Positions 1-8,747 of a DNA stretch of 64,000 nt are shown here, piece after piece. How positions within the stretch are numbered: position 1 is the stretch's first letter; each line of letters starts with the position of its first letter. Below the pieces are notes generated by a model. It was not told where the DNA came from. It saw nothing but the letters and a program-made list of their open reading frames with translations, and ran no database searches. Source of the DNA: Borrelia recurrentis A1 (GTDB taxonomy: Bacteria > Spirochaetota > Spirochaetia > Borreliales > Borreliaceae); NCBI RefSeq assembly GCF_000019705.1, contig NC_011244.1, positions 558,001 through 622,000 on the forward strand. Direction: 5' to 3'. Position numbers and translations under genes: made by a program.

Positions 1-731
1 TTGCGTTATATGATGTTGGAGGCATGCAAATATTTTGTAAACTTAAAACAAAACTTGATTTAAGTTTTAGAGAGCTTTGTAACTTTCTTAAACTCAAATT
101 TAACTTTAAAGTTAGTAAAGTATTTGTAAGTAGTGTTGTACCAGTTATCGATAAAGTGCTTATTGATGCAATTATTTTTCTTTATAATGTGACTCCTTTA
201 TTTATTGGTTATGATTTAAGTTATGATTTAAGTTTTGAATTTTATAATGGTCGTAAGTTTATTTTAGGATCAGATGTTTTTGCAAATCTTATTGGAGCTA
301 TTGAATATTATAATATTAATGATGCTTTGATTGCAGATATTGGTACAGCTTGTACTATTTTTGCAGTTAGTAGAAAAGATGGCATACTTGGAGGTTTAAT
401 TAATGGTGGACCTTTCACAAGTTTGACTGCATTAGTTGAAAATGCATATCTTTTAAAGGATTTTAATCTTGTAGTGCCTCAAAATTTATTGGGTTTGTCA
501 ACTATTGATAGTGTCAATAGCGGTGTAATTTATCAGTATAAGTATTTAATAGAAGGTGTTTATCATGATCTTATTCGTAATTATGATAGAGAATTTAAAT
601 TAATAATTACGGGGGGAAATTCTAATTTGATTTTACCTTTAATAAGTGTAGATTTTATATTTAATTTATATTTGACGCTTGAAGGCATTAGAATTTTGGG
701 AAATGCTTTTAAAGAAAATCATTTGTCTTAA
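1..731 (+). CDS. coaX: type III pantothenate kinase, 5' truncated by window edge
   Basis: Phosphorylates pantothenate in the first step of CoA synthesis, in the cytosol. The reading frame is open from base 3 through the first ATG at 24 (residues A-L-Y-D-V-G-G before it), so the true start lies outside the window and the N-terminal phosphate-binding strand is missing. The visible part carries the ASKHA-type DIGTACTIFAV segment, a GGLINGG loop where type III enzymes have a GG-x-I-x-PG motif, and a C-terminal IITGGNS segment. These fit CoaX, a family that does not use the usual P-loop and is known from Borrelia. The 3' end overlaps the convergent gene to the right by 23 bases. A second CoA gene (coaE) lies near 21.4 kb. 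Confidence 0.88.
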   Translation, partial: ALYDVGGMQIFCKLKTKLDLSFRELCNFLKLKFNFKVSKVFVSSVVPVIDKVLIDAIIFLYNVTPLFIGYDLSYDLSFEFYNGRKFILGSDVFANLIGAIEYYNINDALIADIGTACTIFAVSRKDGILGGLINGGPFTSLTALVENAYLLKDFNLVVPQNLLGLSTIDSVNSGVIYQYKYLIEGVYHDLIRNYDREFKLIITGGNSNLILPLISVDFIFNLYLTLEGIRILGNAFKENHLS

Positions 732-1533
732 AATTAAAAATGTTTGTAAATAGTTCTTTTTTGTTGAAGCTTTTGTTTATTCCAAATCTAGTTAATGAAA
801 AATCATATTTTACAGGATCATCTTTGTTTTGTTCTAAAAAATATTTTGTAACTTCTATTGCTCTTTTGAGACTTACATTCTTTGTATTTTGAAGATTAAA
901 TAGTTTTGCTGAAATATCTCTCATATGAGTATCCATTGGAATTATTAAATTTGATGGATTAATTTTATTCCAAATTCCCAAATCAACATTGTCTTTTCTT
1001 ATCATCCATCTTAAGAATAAAAATAGTCTTTTACAAGCGCTTCCTTTTGATGGTTTGGGGAGTATCATTCCAAATGGCTTTTTATTAACATTTTCCATTT
1101 GTGTTATAAGCTCGTCTAAACTTGCTATAAAGTTTTTGTTTTTTTTGTAGATGTTATGAAATAAATTTTCAATTGATAGATATTTTTCTTTTATTGTTTT
1201 AATAGACATTAATAATTTAACAATGTCTTCTGTTGTAAAAAACCTGTATGTAAAGTCTTTATATATTTCATTTAAATCTTTTCTTGTAAATGTTTTGAGT
1301 GTTTTTGAAGGTTGTTTTCCAAGTGGTTTTAAAATGTACTCAATTGCTGATAATATTCTCTCAACTCTTCCTAATGCTAGTGATGAGCTAATTAAACCTA
1401 CAAGTTCAATGTCTTCTTTTTCTGTATATTTATATAAAAATTCTAATGGGTCTGGATGAACAAATTCTCGTTTATTATATTTACTGTATATAAATTCTAA
1501 TATTTCTGATATTTTATCCTTATTTTTTTGCAT
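709..1533 (-). CDS. TIGR02757/DUF2400-type conserved protein
   Basis: About 274 aa, soluble, no signal peptide. The sequence resembles the DUF2400/TIGR02757 family: an N-terminal YNKREFVHPDPLEFL segment, a long helical middle and a PMDTHMRDISAKLF motif near residue 200, a block typical of that family. Function is not established; a distant link to helix-hairpin-helix DNA glycosylase folds has been suggested for such proteins and I cannot confirm it here. A TTG at 1539 is in frame, but the ATG at 1533 is the more ordinary start. The start lies inside the end of the upstream glucosaminidase gene, so the three leftward genes up to 3423 probably form one transcript. The 3' end overlaps coaX. Confidence 0.75.
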   Translation of the reverse strand: MQKNKDKISEILEFIYSKYNKREFVHPDPLEFLYKYTEKEDIELVGLISSSLALGRVERILSAIEYILKPLGKQPSKTLKTFTRKDLNEIYKDFTYRFFTTEDIVKLLMSIKTIKEKYLSIENLFHNIYKKNKNFIASLDELITQMENVNKKPFGMILPKPSKGSACKRLFLFLRWMIRKDNVDLGIWNKINPSNLIIPMDTHMRDISAKLFNLQNTKNVSLKRAIEVTKYFLEQNKDDPVKYDFSLTRFGINKSFNKKELFTNIFNFKTNDFL

Positions 1534-2131
1534 TCTCAAATTCTAACAACCCTAACAATATTTTTTTTAATTTTTTATCATAAAGTTTGTCTGTTGCCCA
1601 TTTTCCAGTGAGATCATATATTGTTGGGGCAGATCCTCTTTTGACGAAATAAAATCTAGGATCAACCATATTTGAGTTTATATCTTGGCTTGAGGCATAG
1701 GCTTTTAAATGTTGAATGTGTGCTCTTATTCCTTCTTGCATATTAGAAAAAGAATTTCCCTTTGTAAAATTGTCAGTGGCTCCTAATCCTGAAAAATTAT
1801 GTTGTTCTTTTGATACTATCCCATTAAATTTTAAAATGCCTGTTTCAAGTAACATTTGGGCATAGGCAATATCATAATTTATTCCTTCAATTATAGCTTC
1901 TTCTATGTAAATTTGTGCAATTGTTTTGACATATTCTGCTTCAAGATAAGGATTCATTTTTAATGTATATTTTACAATATCCTCTACTTGACTTTTTCCT
2001 TTACTTAGTAAAAAGGGAATATATTTTTCTTTTTGTGTTGAGGTGTTTATTTCAATTATTTCTTCAATGCAGTAACTCTTTACTGTTAATAATATTTGTG
2101 ATATTAATAACAGTATAAACTTCTTGTGCAT
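1520..2131 (-). CDS. secreted glucosaminidase-domain protein (peptidoglycan hydrolase-like)
   Basis: A 203-aa protein with an N-terminal signal peptide (hydrophobic FILLLISQILLTV core, probable cleavage before IEEII). The rest matches the GlcNAc-ase fold of the FlgJ/LytG type: a helical block with AYAQMLLETGILKF near residue 90, where the Glu of LLETG is the expected catalytic acid, then an NFSGLGATDN segment equivalent to the N-F-x-G-I/L-K/G motif, an EGIRAHIQHLKAY helix and a C-terminal Y-D-L-T-GKWATD block. It probably trims periplasmic peptidoglycan during growth or flagellar assembly. An SD (AAAGGA) sits just inside the end of the membrane-protein gene 2 bases upstream, so the two are likely co-translated. 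Confidence 0.83.
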   Translation of the reverse strand: MHKKFILLLISQILLTVKSYCIEEIIEINTSTQKEKYIPFLLSKGKSQVEDIVKYTLKMNPYLEAEYVKTIAQIYIEEAIIEGINYDIAYAQMLLETGILKFNGIVSKEQHNFSGLGATDNFTKGNSFSNMQEGIRAHIQHLKAYASSQDINSNMVDPRFYFVKRGSAPTIYDLTGKWATDKLYDKKLKKILLGLLEFENAKK

Positions 2132-2133
2132 TT

Positions 2134-3423
2134 TTAATGTCCTTTATCTTCAATAAATTGATCAATTTCATTTATCATGAAATCAAATCTTGGTAATGTT
2201 AATTCTTGATTTTTAAATAAGTTGAAACTTGATAAATAACTTCTACTAAAAATGAAATCAGAAATCTCACCAATATGATTCATGTTGATTATTTTTATAG
2301 AAGATATATCCGATTCTGTTTGTTGCCATTCATTTTCATCTTGTTTTATTAATAATTGTAACGTTTTGATTTTAAATTTTTGAGGTTTACCCCCAATATT
2401 TATATATTTTTTTATTTGTTGATTTTGATTTATGATTTCATTTGCAATGTTTATTTGATTTCCCATTGTAATTAAGACCAATTGATTTATATTCATTCTT
2501 GAATCTAAAAATTTTAATTTTTGACTTGATTTTACAAGTTCTATTACATTTTGAATTTCTGTAATATCGGATGTTTTGTCTTTTCTTTGACTGAAAATTT
2601 TGATTGGTTCTACCAAATATTTAATCATTGAGTTTGAAATATGTGTTAGTAAAGTTGTATTGTTATTTTTAATAAAGTTATGGATGTTTATATGTTTGTA
2701 TATTGGAGAATATAGATATACAATATTTCCTTTTTTAACTAGTCTGTTTACAAGTGATTTAAACATTGAGTCATGCGAATAAGAAGGTAGAATAATTAGG
2801 ATACTGTCATATAGTTTTTGATTGGTGCTAATTGGTGCGTCTTTATATACATTTTCATATGTTGGAAGATAATTCATTTCATTTATAAAAAAAGGATTAA
2901 AATCATAATAAAAAAAAGGGTTTTGACGTTTTAGTCCTAATGTGAGATTAATTGGATACCAAACCGATAGATTTAAGTTATTTTTGTGATCTTTGATTTT
3001 TGTAAATCCTATTTTATAGTTTGCATTTATGTCTTTTGGATAATTGATAAAGAAACTGAGATATGAAAATATTGTTGCAATAAATACTATTATTATTGAT
3101 GGTATTACTATCATTATTTTAAAAGGAATAGTGAAAATTATTCTTTTAAGTTTGTTGTTTTGTTTCCTTTGTTTTTGTCTTCTAAGAATGATTGTTTTTA
3201 GGGTTTTAATAGTAGTTATTATTAAGAAAAATAGGAATATGGAGCCGGTATATAACATTAATGGTCTTGCTTCTATAAGATATAGCGTAATTATGAAAAA
3301 GGTTCCTGGGAATATGATGAAATAATCTTCATAAGAAAATTCTTTTTTAAAATTAAACAAATTTATTATTAAAAATATACCAAAACTTAATAAAAATATT
3401 GTTTCATAAGATTGTTCGTACAT
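2134..3423 (-). CDS. membrane protein with degenerate alpha/beta-hydrolase-like domain
   Basis: A 429-aa protein. Residues 1-125 hold four hydrophobic helices (about 8-23, 32-50, 55-74, 97-124) with a basic loop RRQKQRKQ between the third and fourth. From about residue 150 the soluble part begins NLSVWYPI, then ILILPSYSHDSMFKS and GNIVYLYSP, reminiscent of the strand order of platelet-activating-factor acetylhydrolase/dienelactone hydrolase proteins (VWYP, then an oxyanion strand). The expected nucleophile elbow G-x-S-x-G is not found; the matching place reads LITMGNQIN. I infer an inactivated hydrolase fold tethered to the inner membrane. First gene of a three-gene leftward unit, with SD AAGGA before the ATG. 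Confidence 0.6.
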   Translation of the reverse strand: MYEQSYETIFLLSFGIFLIINLFNFKKEFSYEDYFIIFPGTFFIITLYLIEARPLMLYTGSIFLFFLIITTIKTLKTIILRRQKQRKQNNKLKRIIFTIPFKIMIVIPSIIIVFIATIFSYLSFFINYPKDINANYKIGFTKIKDHKNNLNLSVWYPINLTLGLKRQNPFFYYDFNPFFINEMNYLPTYENVYKDAPISTNQKLYDSILIILPSYSHDSMFKSLVNRLVKKGNIVYLYSPIYKHINIHNFIKNNNTTLLTHISNSMIKYLVEPIKIFSQRKDKTSDITEIQNVIELVKSSQKLKFLDSRMNINQLVLITMGNQINIANEIINQNQQIKKYINIGGKPQKFKIKTLQLLIKQDENEWQQTESDISSIKIINMNHIGEISDFIFSRSYLSSFNLFKNQELTLPRFDFMINEIDQFIEDKGH

Positions 3424-3549
3424 AAAAAATATTTTTTCCTTAACTAATTATAAGCATAAAAACTTTATTTACAAAATAATTTATTGAGTTGCATTGAGCT
3501 TTTAATGATATAGCCAGATTTTTTCTTTTATCGTTTAATTTTATTATGA

Positions 3550-3571
3550 TATAATTGGGGTTCTTAAGGGG
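3550..3571 (+). promoter_or_regulatory. candidate -10 and SD for the metallo-hydrolase gene
   Basis: A perfect TATAAT lies at 3550-3555 and an AAGGGG ribosome site at 3566-3571, 12 bases before the ATG at 3584. No good -35 hexamer is visible 16-18 bases upstream (only an AT-rich TTTTAT-like string), so this is an inferred promoter. Confidence 0.45.
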
Positions 3572-3583
3572 TAATGGTAATAC

Positions 3584-4342
3584 ATGTTAGGAATATTTTT
3601 AGGAACTGGTGCATCAAGTGGTGTTCCTATGTTGAATTGTAATTGTAGAGTATGTAATTCAGATTTTTGTAAAAATAAAAGACTTAGAAGTGCATTTTTG
3701 TTAAGTTTGTGTGGTCTTAATTTATTGATTGATATGGGACCTGATATTAGAACACAGCTTTTAAGGGAAAATATTTTGAAATTGGATTTGGTATTGTATA
3801 CTCATGAACATTATGATCATATTATGGGACTTGATGATATTAAATTTTATACAAGGTGTGTTCCTTTACCTATTTATGCCCGAGAGACTACTATGCATCA
3901 TATTAAAAATGCATTTCCACATAATTTTTCATCAAGAATGTCTATCAGTGGAAAAGCCAATATTCTTCCTAGATTAGCAGTTGATTTTGAGCAAATTTTT
4001 TTTAAAGGAATAAAGATAATTCCAATTCCTTTACTGCATGGAGATATAATTAGTTTGGGGTATAGAATAAATAATTTAGCATATCTTACTGATGTTAAGT
4101 CTATTCCCGAGATTTCTTATAGTTATTTAGAGGGATTAGATGTATTGGTGATAGATGCTTTGAGAATTAAACCTCATCCAGGTCATTTAAATTTTGATGA
4201 TGCTATTCTTGAAGTTAAAAAGATCAATCCTAAAATTGCTTATTTCACTCATATTGCACATGATATTATGCATGATGAATTTGATTATTTGAGGAGGGAT
4301 AATATTTATTTAGCTTATGATGGCTTACAAATATATATTTAG
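3584..4342 (+). CDS. PhnP-like metallo-beta-lactamase-fold hydrolase
   Basis: A 252-aa cytosolic protein. The N-terminus GTGASSGVPML followed by NCNCRVC matches PhnP-type enzymes, where the cysteines form a structural zinc site. The metal motif THEHYDH (H-x-H-x-D-H) lies around residue 77, a further His in LLHGD near 154, an Asp in AYLTDVKS near 170, and an His in FTHIAHD near 225, so the dinuclear metal centre looks complete. Homologues are cyclic phosphodiesterases of phosphonate metabolism or related nucleases; no phosphonate genes are nearby, so the substrate is unknown. Followed 11 bases later by the exonuclease III gene, probably the same transcript. Confidence 0.85.
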   Translation: MLGIFLGTGASSGVPMLNCNCRVCNSDFCKNKRLRSAFLLSLCGLNLLIDMGPDIRTQLLRENILKLDLVLYTHEHYDHIMGLDDIKFYTRCVPLPIYARETTMHHIKNAFPHNFSSRMSISGKANILPRLAVDFEQIFFKGIKIIPIPLLHGDIISLGYRINNLAYLTDVKSIPEISYSYLEGLDVLVIDALRIKPHPGHLNFDDAILEVKKINPKIAYFTHIAHDIMHDEFDYLRRDNIYLAYDGLQIYI

Positions 4343-4353
4343 ATTGGTATATA

Positions 4354-5118
4354 ATGATGAATTTGATTTCTTGGAATGTTAATGGAATAAGAGCTGTTTC
4401 TAATAAGGGTTTTCTTAATTTTATTGCAGAATATAGTCCTGATATTTTGTGTTTGCAGGAAACCAAGGCTTTAAAAGAACAGTTACCTAGGGAACTTATT
4501 GATATTGAGGGATATTATTCATATTTTTCAAAATCCATAATCAAAGGTTATAGTGGTGTTGCTATTTATTCAAAAATTGAACCTATTAAATTGGAAAATA
4601 TGAATATTGAAATATTTGATAGAGAAGGGAGATGCATTATTGCTCATTATCATGATTTTATTCTGATTAATGCATATTTTCCTAATTCACAGTCTTTAAG
4701 AAAAAGACTTAATTATAAGCTTGAATTTTTGATGAGTTTTGAATCTATTGCAAATTCATTTGTAACTTCTGGAAAAAATCTTATTGTTTGTGGGGATTTT
4801 AATATTGCACATACGGAAATTGATTTGTCCAATCCTAAGACTAGCAGAGAATCTGCTGGCTTTTATGTTGAAGAAACCAATTGGATGGATAATTTTTTAA
4901 ATAGAGGTTATGTGGATACATTTAGAATGTTTAATAAGGAGCCAGGTAATTATACTTGGTGGGATTATAAGACGAGAGCTAGGGAACGTAATGTAGGATG
5001 GAGAATTGACTATTTTGTTATAAATAAGGCTTTTCAATTTAAAGTAAAAGATGCTTTAATTTTAAATAAGGTAATGGGTAGTGATCATTGTCCTGTTTTT
5101 TTAAAATTAAAGCAATAG
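4354..5118 (+). CDS. xth: exodeoxyribonuclease III (AP endonuclease)
   Basis: A 254-aa protein of the exonuclease III/APE1 family, which nicks DNA at abasic sites and removes 3' blocking groups in base excision repair. All family blocks are in order: ISWNVNGIRA at the N-terminus, LCLQETKA (metal-binding Glu), YSGVAIYSK, NAYFPNSQ, CGDFNIAHTEIDL (catalytic Asp and Asn), WRIDYFVI and the C-terminal GSDHCPVFL (catalytic Asp-His). Length is normal. Two consecutive ATG codons begin the gene (4354, 4357) and I keep the first. It follows the metallo-hydrolase by 11 bases and precedes a secreted protein by 23 bases. Confidence 0.93.
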   Translation: MMNLISWNVNGIRAVSNKGFLNFIAEYSPDILCLQETKALKEQLPRELIDIEGYYSYFSKSIIKGYSGVAIYSKIEPIKLENMNIEIFDREGRCIIAHYHDFILINAYFPNSQSLRKRLNYKLEFLMSFESIANSFVTSGKNLIVCGDFNIAHTEIDLSNPKTSRESAGFYVEETNWMDNFLNRGYVDTFRMFNKEPGNYTWWDYKTRARERNVGWRIDYFVINKAFQFKVKDALILNKVMGSDHCPVFLKLKQ

Positions 5119-5141
5119 ATTAATATGTATGGGAGTTATGT

Positions 5142-5903
5142 ATGAGTCGGTATTTTGTAATGGTTTTGTTTTTGTGTATTCATAATCTGATTTTTGGAAT
5201 AAAGTTGATTAATTTAGAAAGTATTGATTTTTATCGCAGTCTTGAGAAGCAGGATTTATTATTTATAATTCATTTATTAGAACGTGAAAAATATTTAAAT
5301 CAAAAGGATGAACTCTTTACATATATTGATTTAGCCAATCAGGCTTTGATTGAGAAAGGTACACAGGTTTTGGGTGGCAATGATAAATTGGATGATATGC
5401 AACTTATTAATTCTTTGCAACGAGATAATCTGGATAATTATAATAGTTCAAAGTTTGTCTTGCAAGCATCTAAGGCGTTAAATATTTTTGTGTTTTTTGA
5501 TGATATTGATGGGTTTTTAAAAACATTAGATGGTCGTAGAGTAAGTTTTAGTGATGGTAATTTTGTTATCTTAGATCAGGTTTCTTTTAAAGGTTATAAT
5601 AATGTTGCAAGTGAACATTCTACTATTGAAATTTATGAGAAAAGTATTCTAAATCCTGATTTTAATAAACTTATTTTAGACAAATTGGGATTTTTTGTTT
5701 ATATTGGGGAATTAAATAAAAAAATTTATTTTAATGATATTGTAAAATTGTCTAAAGGGGAACTTTTATTTTTATTTTATGAATTGTTTCCTATTTCTAG
5801 ATTAAAGGGTATAAAGGATTGGTATGATTTTGGATTTACGTCTATTATTAGAGAAATTAAAAAAGTTTATAATACAAGAATTAATTCAAGGAAATTAAAA
5901 TGA
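5142..5903 (+). CDS. secreted protein of unknown function
   Basis: A 253-aa protein with a signal peptide (VMVLFLCIHNLIFGI core). I do not recognise a domain. The mature part is acidic and mixed alpha/beta, with two short similar helical pieces, ALIEKGTQVLGG near 65 and KALNIFVFFDDIDG near 105. The start is supported by GGGAG at 5131-5135. Its last four bases (ATGA) overlap the start of the M16 protease gene, so the two are translationally coupled, which suggests a shared job in the cell envelope, for example as a periplasmic partner of the protease. Confidence 0.75.
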   Translation: MSRYFVMVLFLCIHNLIFGIKLINLESIDFYRSLEKQDLLFIIHLLEREKYLNQKDELFTYIDLANQALIEKGTQVLGGNDKLDDMQLINSLQRDNLDNYNSSKFVLQASKALNIFVFFDDIDGFLKTLDGRRVSFSDGNFVILDQVSFKGYNNVASEHSTIEIYEKSILNPDFNKLILDKLGFFVYIGELNKKIYFNDIVKLSKGELLFLFYELFPISRLKGIKDWYDFGFTSIIREIKKVYNTRINSRKLK

Positions 5904-8725
5904 GATGTAAACGCATTAATAATATTACTATATTAAAAGTTGTTTTTTTTGTTTTGAGTTTTATTATTTTATCTTGTTCATCTTCTAAGTTAAGTTTGGA
6001 TAAAAACTTAGTAAATGGTCAACTTAAAAATGGACTTAAATATTATATTTATAAAAATCAAATTCCAAGTAAATTTGTTCATATGGGAATTTTGTTTAAT
6101 GTTGGTTCTTTAAACGAAGAGGAAAATGAAAGGGGTTTAGCCCATTATCTTGAACATATGGCTTTTAAAGGTACAGAGGATTATCCTGGTAGTGAAGATA
6201 TTTTGGAAATTCTCAAAAAATTTGGAATGAAATTTGGAGCTGATCTTAATGCTTATACTACTTTTGATAAGACTTACTATTATCTTGATTTGTCAGATGG
6301 TGGTCAGGAGAGTGAAGTTGATGAAGCTTTAAATGTATTGAAAAATTGGGCTTTTCAAATTAAGTTTGATGACTTAGAAATAGATAAAGAACGTAATGTT
6401 ATTATTGAAGAAAAAAAATATAGAGATAATTATTCTTCTAGAATGTCCAAAAAAATGTTTGAGGTTGTTGGAGGTAATAGTAGATATTTTATTCGATCTC
6501 CTATTGGTATTGAAGAGAGGATTTTATCTTTTAAATCAGAGGACTTTAAAAAATTTTATAATAAGTGGTATAGACCAGATTTGACCAGTCTCATTATTGT
6601 TGGAGATATTGATCCAAAAGACATTGAAGAGAAGATAAAAAAATTGTTTGCATCTTTTAAGAAACCATTAGATGAGCCTGAAAAAGTTGTAATAAATTTA
6701 GATACTGTAATTGATAAAAAATTTGTAAGTATAGATGATGATGAAACCTTATTTCCTAGTATTGAGTTTATTTGTAAAGAAGAGACCAAAGGAGGTATTG
6801 TTACTGTTGAGGATCTTAAGAGATATATCGAGAAAAATTTATTAAATAGTCTTTTTATAAATAGATTTTATGAATTAAAGGTTATTGGAACAAATTATTT
6901 TAGCTCATTTAATAAATTTGGTTCGAATTATAAATCAGATAATAATTATATTTTGATTAAAAATATTTCTTTAACTATCGATCCAGAGCATTTTAAGGAA
7001 GCTTTTGAAGGGTTTTTTTATGAAATTGAGAGAATCAGGAAGTTTGGTTTTACGAAAGGAGAGATTGATAAAATTAAGTCCGAAATGATAACTTCTTATA
7101 CTGTTGATAAAGAGAATCTTAAGAAACAAAAGTCTTCCATCATTGCAGATCATTTGGTGGGTGTTGCTTCATCGAATTTTCACTTGCTTGATGGTAATGA
7201 AGTTTTTGACGTTGCTATTAAATGTTTGAATAATATTAGCCCAGATACAATATCAGCTCTTGCTAGTAGTGAGGCCTTTATAGATAATATGACTGTTATT
7301 TATAAGTATTCTAAAAAATTACATTCTAATTTAACTTTTGAAGAGTTGCAAAAATTTCGTGATATTGCTTTAAATAAAGAAATTAAACCTTATGATGATG
7401 TGTCAATTCAGGGCGAATTCTTCAAAAAATCTTTGCAAAGTAAAAATATTGTTGATGAAAAAGAATTTATAAATGAAATTTCATCTTTTACTTTGGAGAA
7501 TGGCGTTGAAGTTTATTTTAAACATAATGAAAATAAGAAAAATATAGTTGACTTTACTGCAATTTCTTGGGGTGGTTTATTAAGTGAGGATCCTGAATTG
7601 ATTCCTGTTTTATCTTTGGCTCCAAGTATAGTTTCTAAATCAGGATATGGGGATTATTCTAAGCTTCAAATTGAAAAATATTTATCAAATAAATTGGTAA
7701 CATTGATGCCATCGGTTTCTGAGAGAACTTCACGTATTAATGGTGGTGCTGAGGCTAAAGATCTTGAAACTTTATTTAAGCTTATATATTTTACATTTAA
7801 TGAAGCCAAGATAGATGATGTTGTTTTGCAGACTACTATTGATGATATGAGTGCAACAATTAAGGCTAGGAAAAATAGTTCTAATTATCTTTTTTCTAAT
7901 GCTATTAAAAAATTTTATAATAATGATGATTATCGTTTAAGAGATATTCAAGAATCTGATTTGCAAAATATATCAAAAGATATTCTTTTGGATTTTTATA
8001 AAAAGAGATTTACTTATGCAGACAATTTCAAATTTATTTTTGTGGGAGATATTGACTTAGATACAATAAAAAAATTTTCAAGTAAATATTTAGGTAATTT
8101 AAATTCTAAAAAGCTAAATGAATTTAGAGATTTAGATTATTCTTATAAAAAAAATACGAAAAGAATAGTTGTTGGTAAAAAAGAGGATGCTGCAAGTAGT
8201 ACTGTATATGTTGTATATCCTTTCACGTTTAATTATACACCTGAAGAAGTCCTAAATTATAGTGCGTTGGCATCTCTTTTGAGTGAAGGTCTTGTTAAAG
8301 CTATTAGAAGAGAACAGTCTAGTGTTTATGGAATAGATGCGTCTTTTGATCACTATTTTAGAAAGCATTCTGATTCAGATGGTTTTATTGTTGTGTCTTT
8401 TACAGTTGAGCCTAAGGCTTTAGATAGTGTTTTAAAATCTGTTAATGAATATATTTTGGAGAGACAAAAAATAGATTTTGTAGATACTGATTTTGATTAT
8501 ATTAAGAAAAATATTATTAAAAATAATAATATTGCTTCTGAGTCCAATGGTTATTGGAGTTCAGTGATATTAAATTCGGTTTTGTGGCATGATTCTATTA
8601 TAGATACTTTTAGTAATAAATTTGTTGATGATAATTTAAATAAAGATACAATAAATATGTTATTTAAGAAGATCGATTTTAAGCAAGGAACAGAGATTGT
8701 ATTAATTCCAAGTAATGATAATTAA
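5900..8725 (+). CDS. M16-family zinc metalloprotease, putative lipoprotein
   Basis: A 941-aa two-repeat pitrilysin/insulinase-type protease. The N-terminus has a hydrophobic stretch ending FIILSC, a lipobox-like site with Cys26, so the mature protein is probably lipid-anchored. The inverted zinc motif HYLEH is at residues 82-86 (H82, E85, H86), and the third ligand is E170 or E171 in NVIIEEKKY, the correct distance of about 75 residues. The second half (from about 530, NGVEVYFKHNEN) repeats the fold without the zinc motif, as expected for the M16 C-terminal domain. It probably degrades short or unfolded peptides in the periplasm. Coupled by ATGA to the preceding secreted-protein gene. Confidence 0.9.
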   Translation: MRCKRINNITILKVVFFVLSFIILSCSSSKLSLDKNLVNGQLKNGLKYYIYKNQIPSKFVHMGILFNVGSLNEEENERGLAHYLEHMAFKGTEDYPGSEDILEILKKFGMKFGADLNAYTTFDKTYYYLDLSDGGQESEVDEALNVLKNWAFQIKFDDLEIDKERNVIIEEKKYRDNYSSRMSKKMFEVVGGNSRYFIRSPIGIEERILSFKSEDFKKFYNKWYRPDLTSLIIVGDIDPKDIEEKIKKLFASFKKPLDEPEKVVINLDTVIDKKFVSIDDDETLFPSIEFICKEETKGGIVTVEDLKRYIEKNLLNSLFINRFYELKVIGTNYFSSFNKFGSNYKSDNNYILIKNISLTIDPEHFKEAFEGFFYEIERIRKFGFTKGEIDKIKSEMITSYTVDKENLKKQKSSIIADHLVGVASSNFHLLDGNEVFDVAIKCLNNISPDTISALASSEAFIDNMTVIYKYSKKLHSNLTFEELQKFRDIALNKEIKPYDDVSIQGEFFKKSLQSKNIVDEKEFINEISSFTLENGVEVYFKHNENKKNIVDFTAISWGGLLSEDPELIPVLSLAPSIVSKSGYGDYSKLQIEKYLSNKLVTLMPSVSERTSRINGGAEAKDLETLFKLIYFTFNEAKIDDVVLQTTIDDMSATIKARKNSSNYLFSNAIKKFYNNDDYRLRDIQESDLQNISKDILLDFYKKRFTYADNFKFIFVGDIDLDTIKKFSSKYLGNLNSKKLNEFRDLDYSYKKNTKRIVVGKKEDAASSTVYVVYPFTFNYTPEEVLNYSALASLLSEGLVKAIRREQSSVYGIDASFDHYFRKHSDSDGFIVVSFTVEPKALDSVLKSVNEYILERQKIDFVDTDFDYIKKNIIKNNNIASESNGYWSSVILNSVLWHDSIIDTFSNKFVDDNLNKDTINMLFKKIDFKQGTEIVLIPSNDN

Positions 8726-8747
8726 TTTTCATTATATTGTTTTGTTT

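Noticed and set aside
1223-1459. Rightward 78-codon ORF opposite the DUF2400-type gene
   Set aside because: No SD, and the opposite strand carries a family-supported gene.
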